64,000 nt of DNA from Betaproteobacteria bacterium (GTDB taxonomy: Bacteria > Pseudomonadota > Gammaproteobacteria > Burkholderiales > SG8-41). The stretch is taken from NCBI GenBank assembly GCA_023266235.1, contig JAHFRL010000009.1:26695-90694 (forward strand), given 5' to 3'. Positions 63,917 to 64,000 of this stretch are shown here, one piece after another. The notes below the pieces were generated by a model, which was given only the letters and a program-made list of their open reading frames with translations, made no database searches and had not been told where the DNA came from. The position numbers and the translations under genes were made by a program. How positions within the stretch are numbered: the first letter of the stretch is position 1; each line of letters begins with the position of its first letter.

Positions 63917-64000
63917 TTGAAGAAAATCATATTGCTCGCTGTAGGTTGCGGGTTCACCGTTGCGGCCGCGGGATTTGCGGGCGCGCAGACCGAAAATTAT
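63917..64000 (+). CDS. Bug/TctC-family receptor (3' truncated by the window edge)
   Basis: 28 codons are present, from TTG 63917 with GGGGGAG just upstream. It encodes a signal peptide (KKIILLAVGCGFTVAAAGF, then AGAQ) and the first mature residues TENY, as in other Bug proteins. Similar to the signal of the receptor at 60868. The rest lies outside the window. Confidence 0.65.
   Translation, partial: MKKIILLAVGCGFTVAAAGFAGAQTENY

Overview
The window is high-GC, densely packed chromosomal DNA that looks like an environmental betaproteobacterium of Burkholderiales type. This rests on gene content: many Bug/TctC-type periplasmic receptors, a DUF3301 protein, SRAP and LexA with an E. coli-like SOS box, and short intergenic spacers. 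No rRNA, tRNA, CRISPR array, integrase or transposase was recognised. Taxonomy is an inference.

The most notable content is two probable selenoprotein genes, each split by an in-frame TGA. At 23250-23780 an exported peroxiredoxin has TGA exactly where the peroxidatic Cys belongs. At 63353-63883 a UGSC-family protein has TGA as the U of its UGSC motif. Each TGA is followed at 18-19 nt by a GC-rich hairpin with a G in the first two loop positions, as expected of bacterial SECIS elements. Each gene sits next to a thioredoxin-fold gene: a TlpA-like protein at 23794, and a thioredoxin-domain fusion at 61917 whose stop overlaps the UGSC start.

Layout. 1-1.6 kb: end of a molybdenum hydroxylase subunit, then an AbrB/PIN toxin-antitoxin pair. 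1.6-6.1 kb: amidohydrolase, two Bug receptors, an orphan ABC-type binding protein. 6.1-6.7 kb: a VapBC pair. 6.8-17.6 kb: amidohydrolase, molybdenum hydroxylase (2Fe-2S subunit plus an unusual Mo-FAD fusion) coupled to a Bug receptor, a second set of Bug, thioesterase and amidohydrolase genes, and a Ser/Thr kinase with a cyclic-nucleotide-binding domain. 17.7-20.3 kb: outer-membrane protein and ABC exporter. 20.4-24.4 kb: VOC protein, flavin monooxygenase, class II aldolase, seleno-peroxiredoxin and TlpA. 24.4-33.1 kb: catabolic operons built around Bug receptors. 33.2-38.4 kb: an amidase, hydrolase, deacetylase and Bug operon divergent from an IclR regulator. 38.8-42.6 kb: degenerate EAL and HD-GYP proteins and a metallo-beta-lactamase-fold phosphodiesterase. 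42.9-56.4 kb: mixed metabolism and housekeeping (nitronate monooxygenase-like, CBS, SRAP, LexA, dehydrogenase, PPOX, RidA, aldo/keto reductase, nitrilase). 56.5-64 kb: cytochrome c, then a long plus-strand run of reductase, AroQ-like protein, HpcH/HpaI aldolase, Bug receptors, thioredoxin fusion and the UGSC selenoprotein.

Bug receptors occur at 16 loci: 13 intact, one frameshifted, one remnant and one cut by the right edge. No TctA/TctB membrane genes are present. They are interleaved with amidohydrolases, alpha/beta hydrolases, oxygenases and aldolases, so the region probably scavenges and degrades organic acids or aromatic and N-heterocyclic compounds; no substrate can be read from the sequence. 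Several spacers carry dispersed inverted repeats, a ~100-bp two-copy repeat, or short heptamer/octamer tandem repeats.
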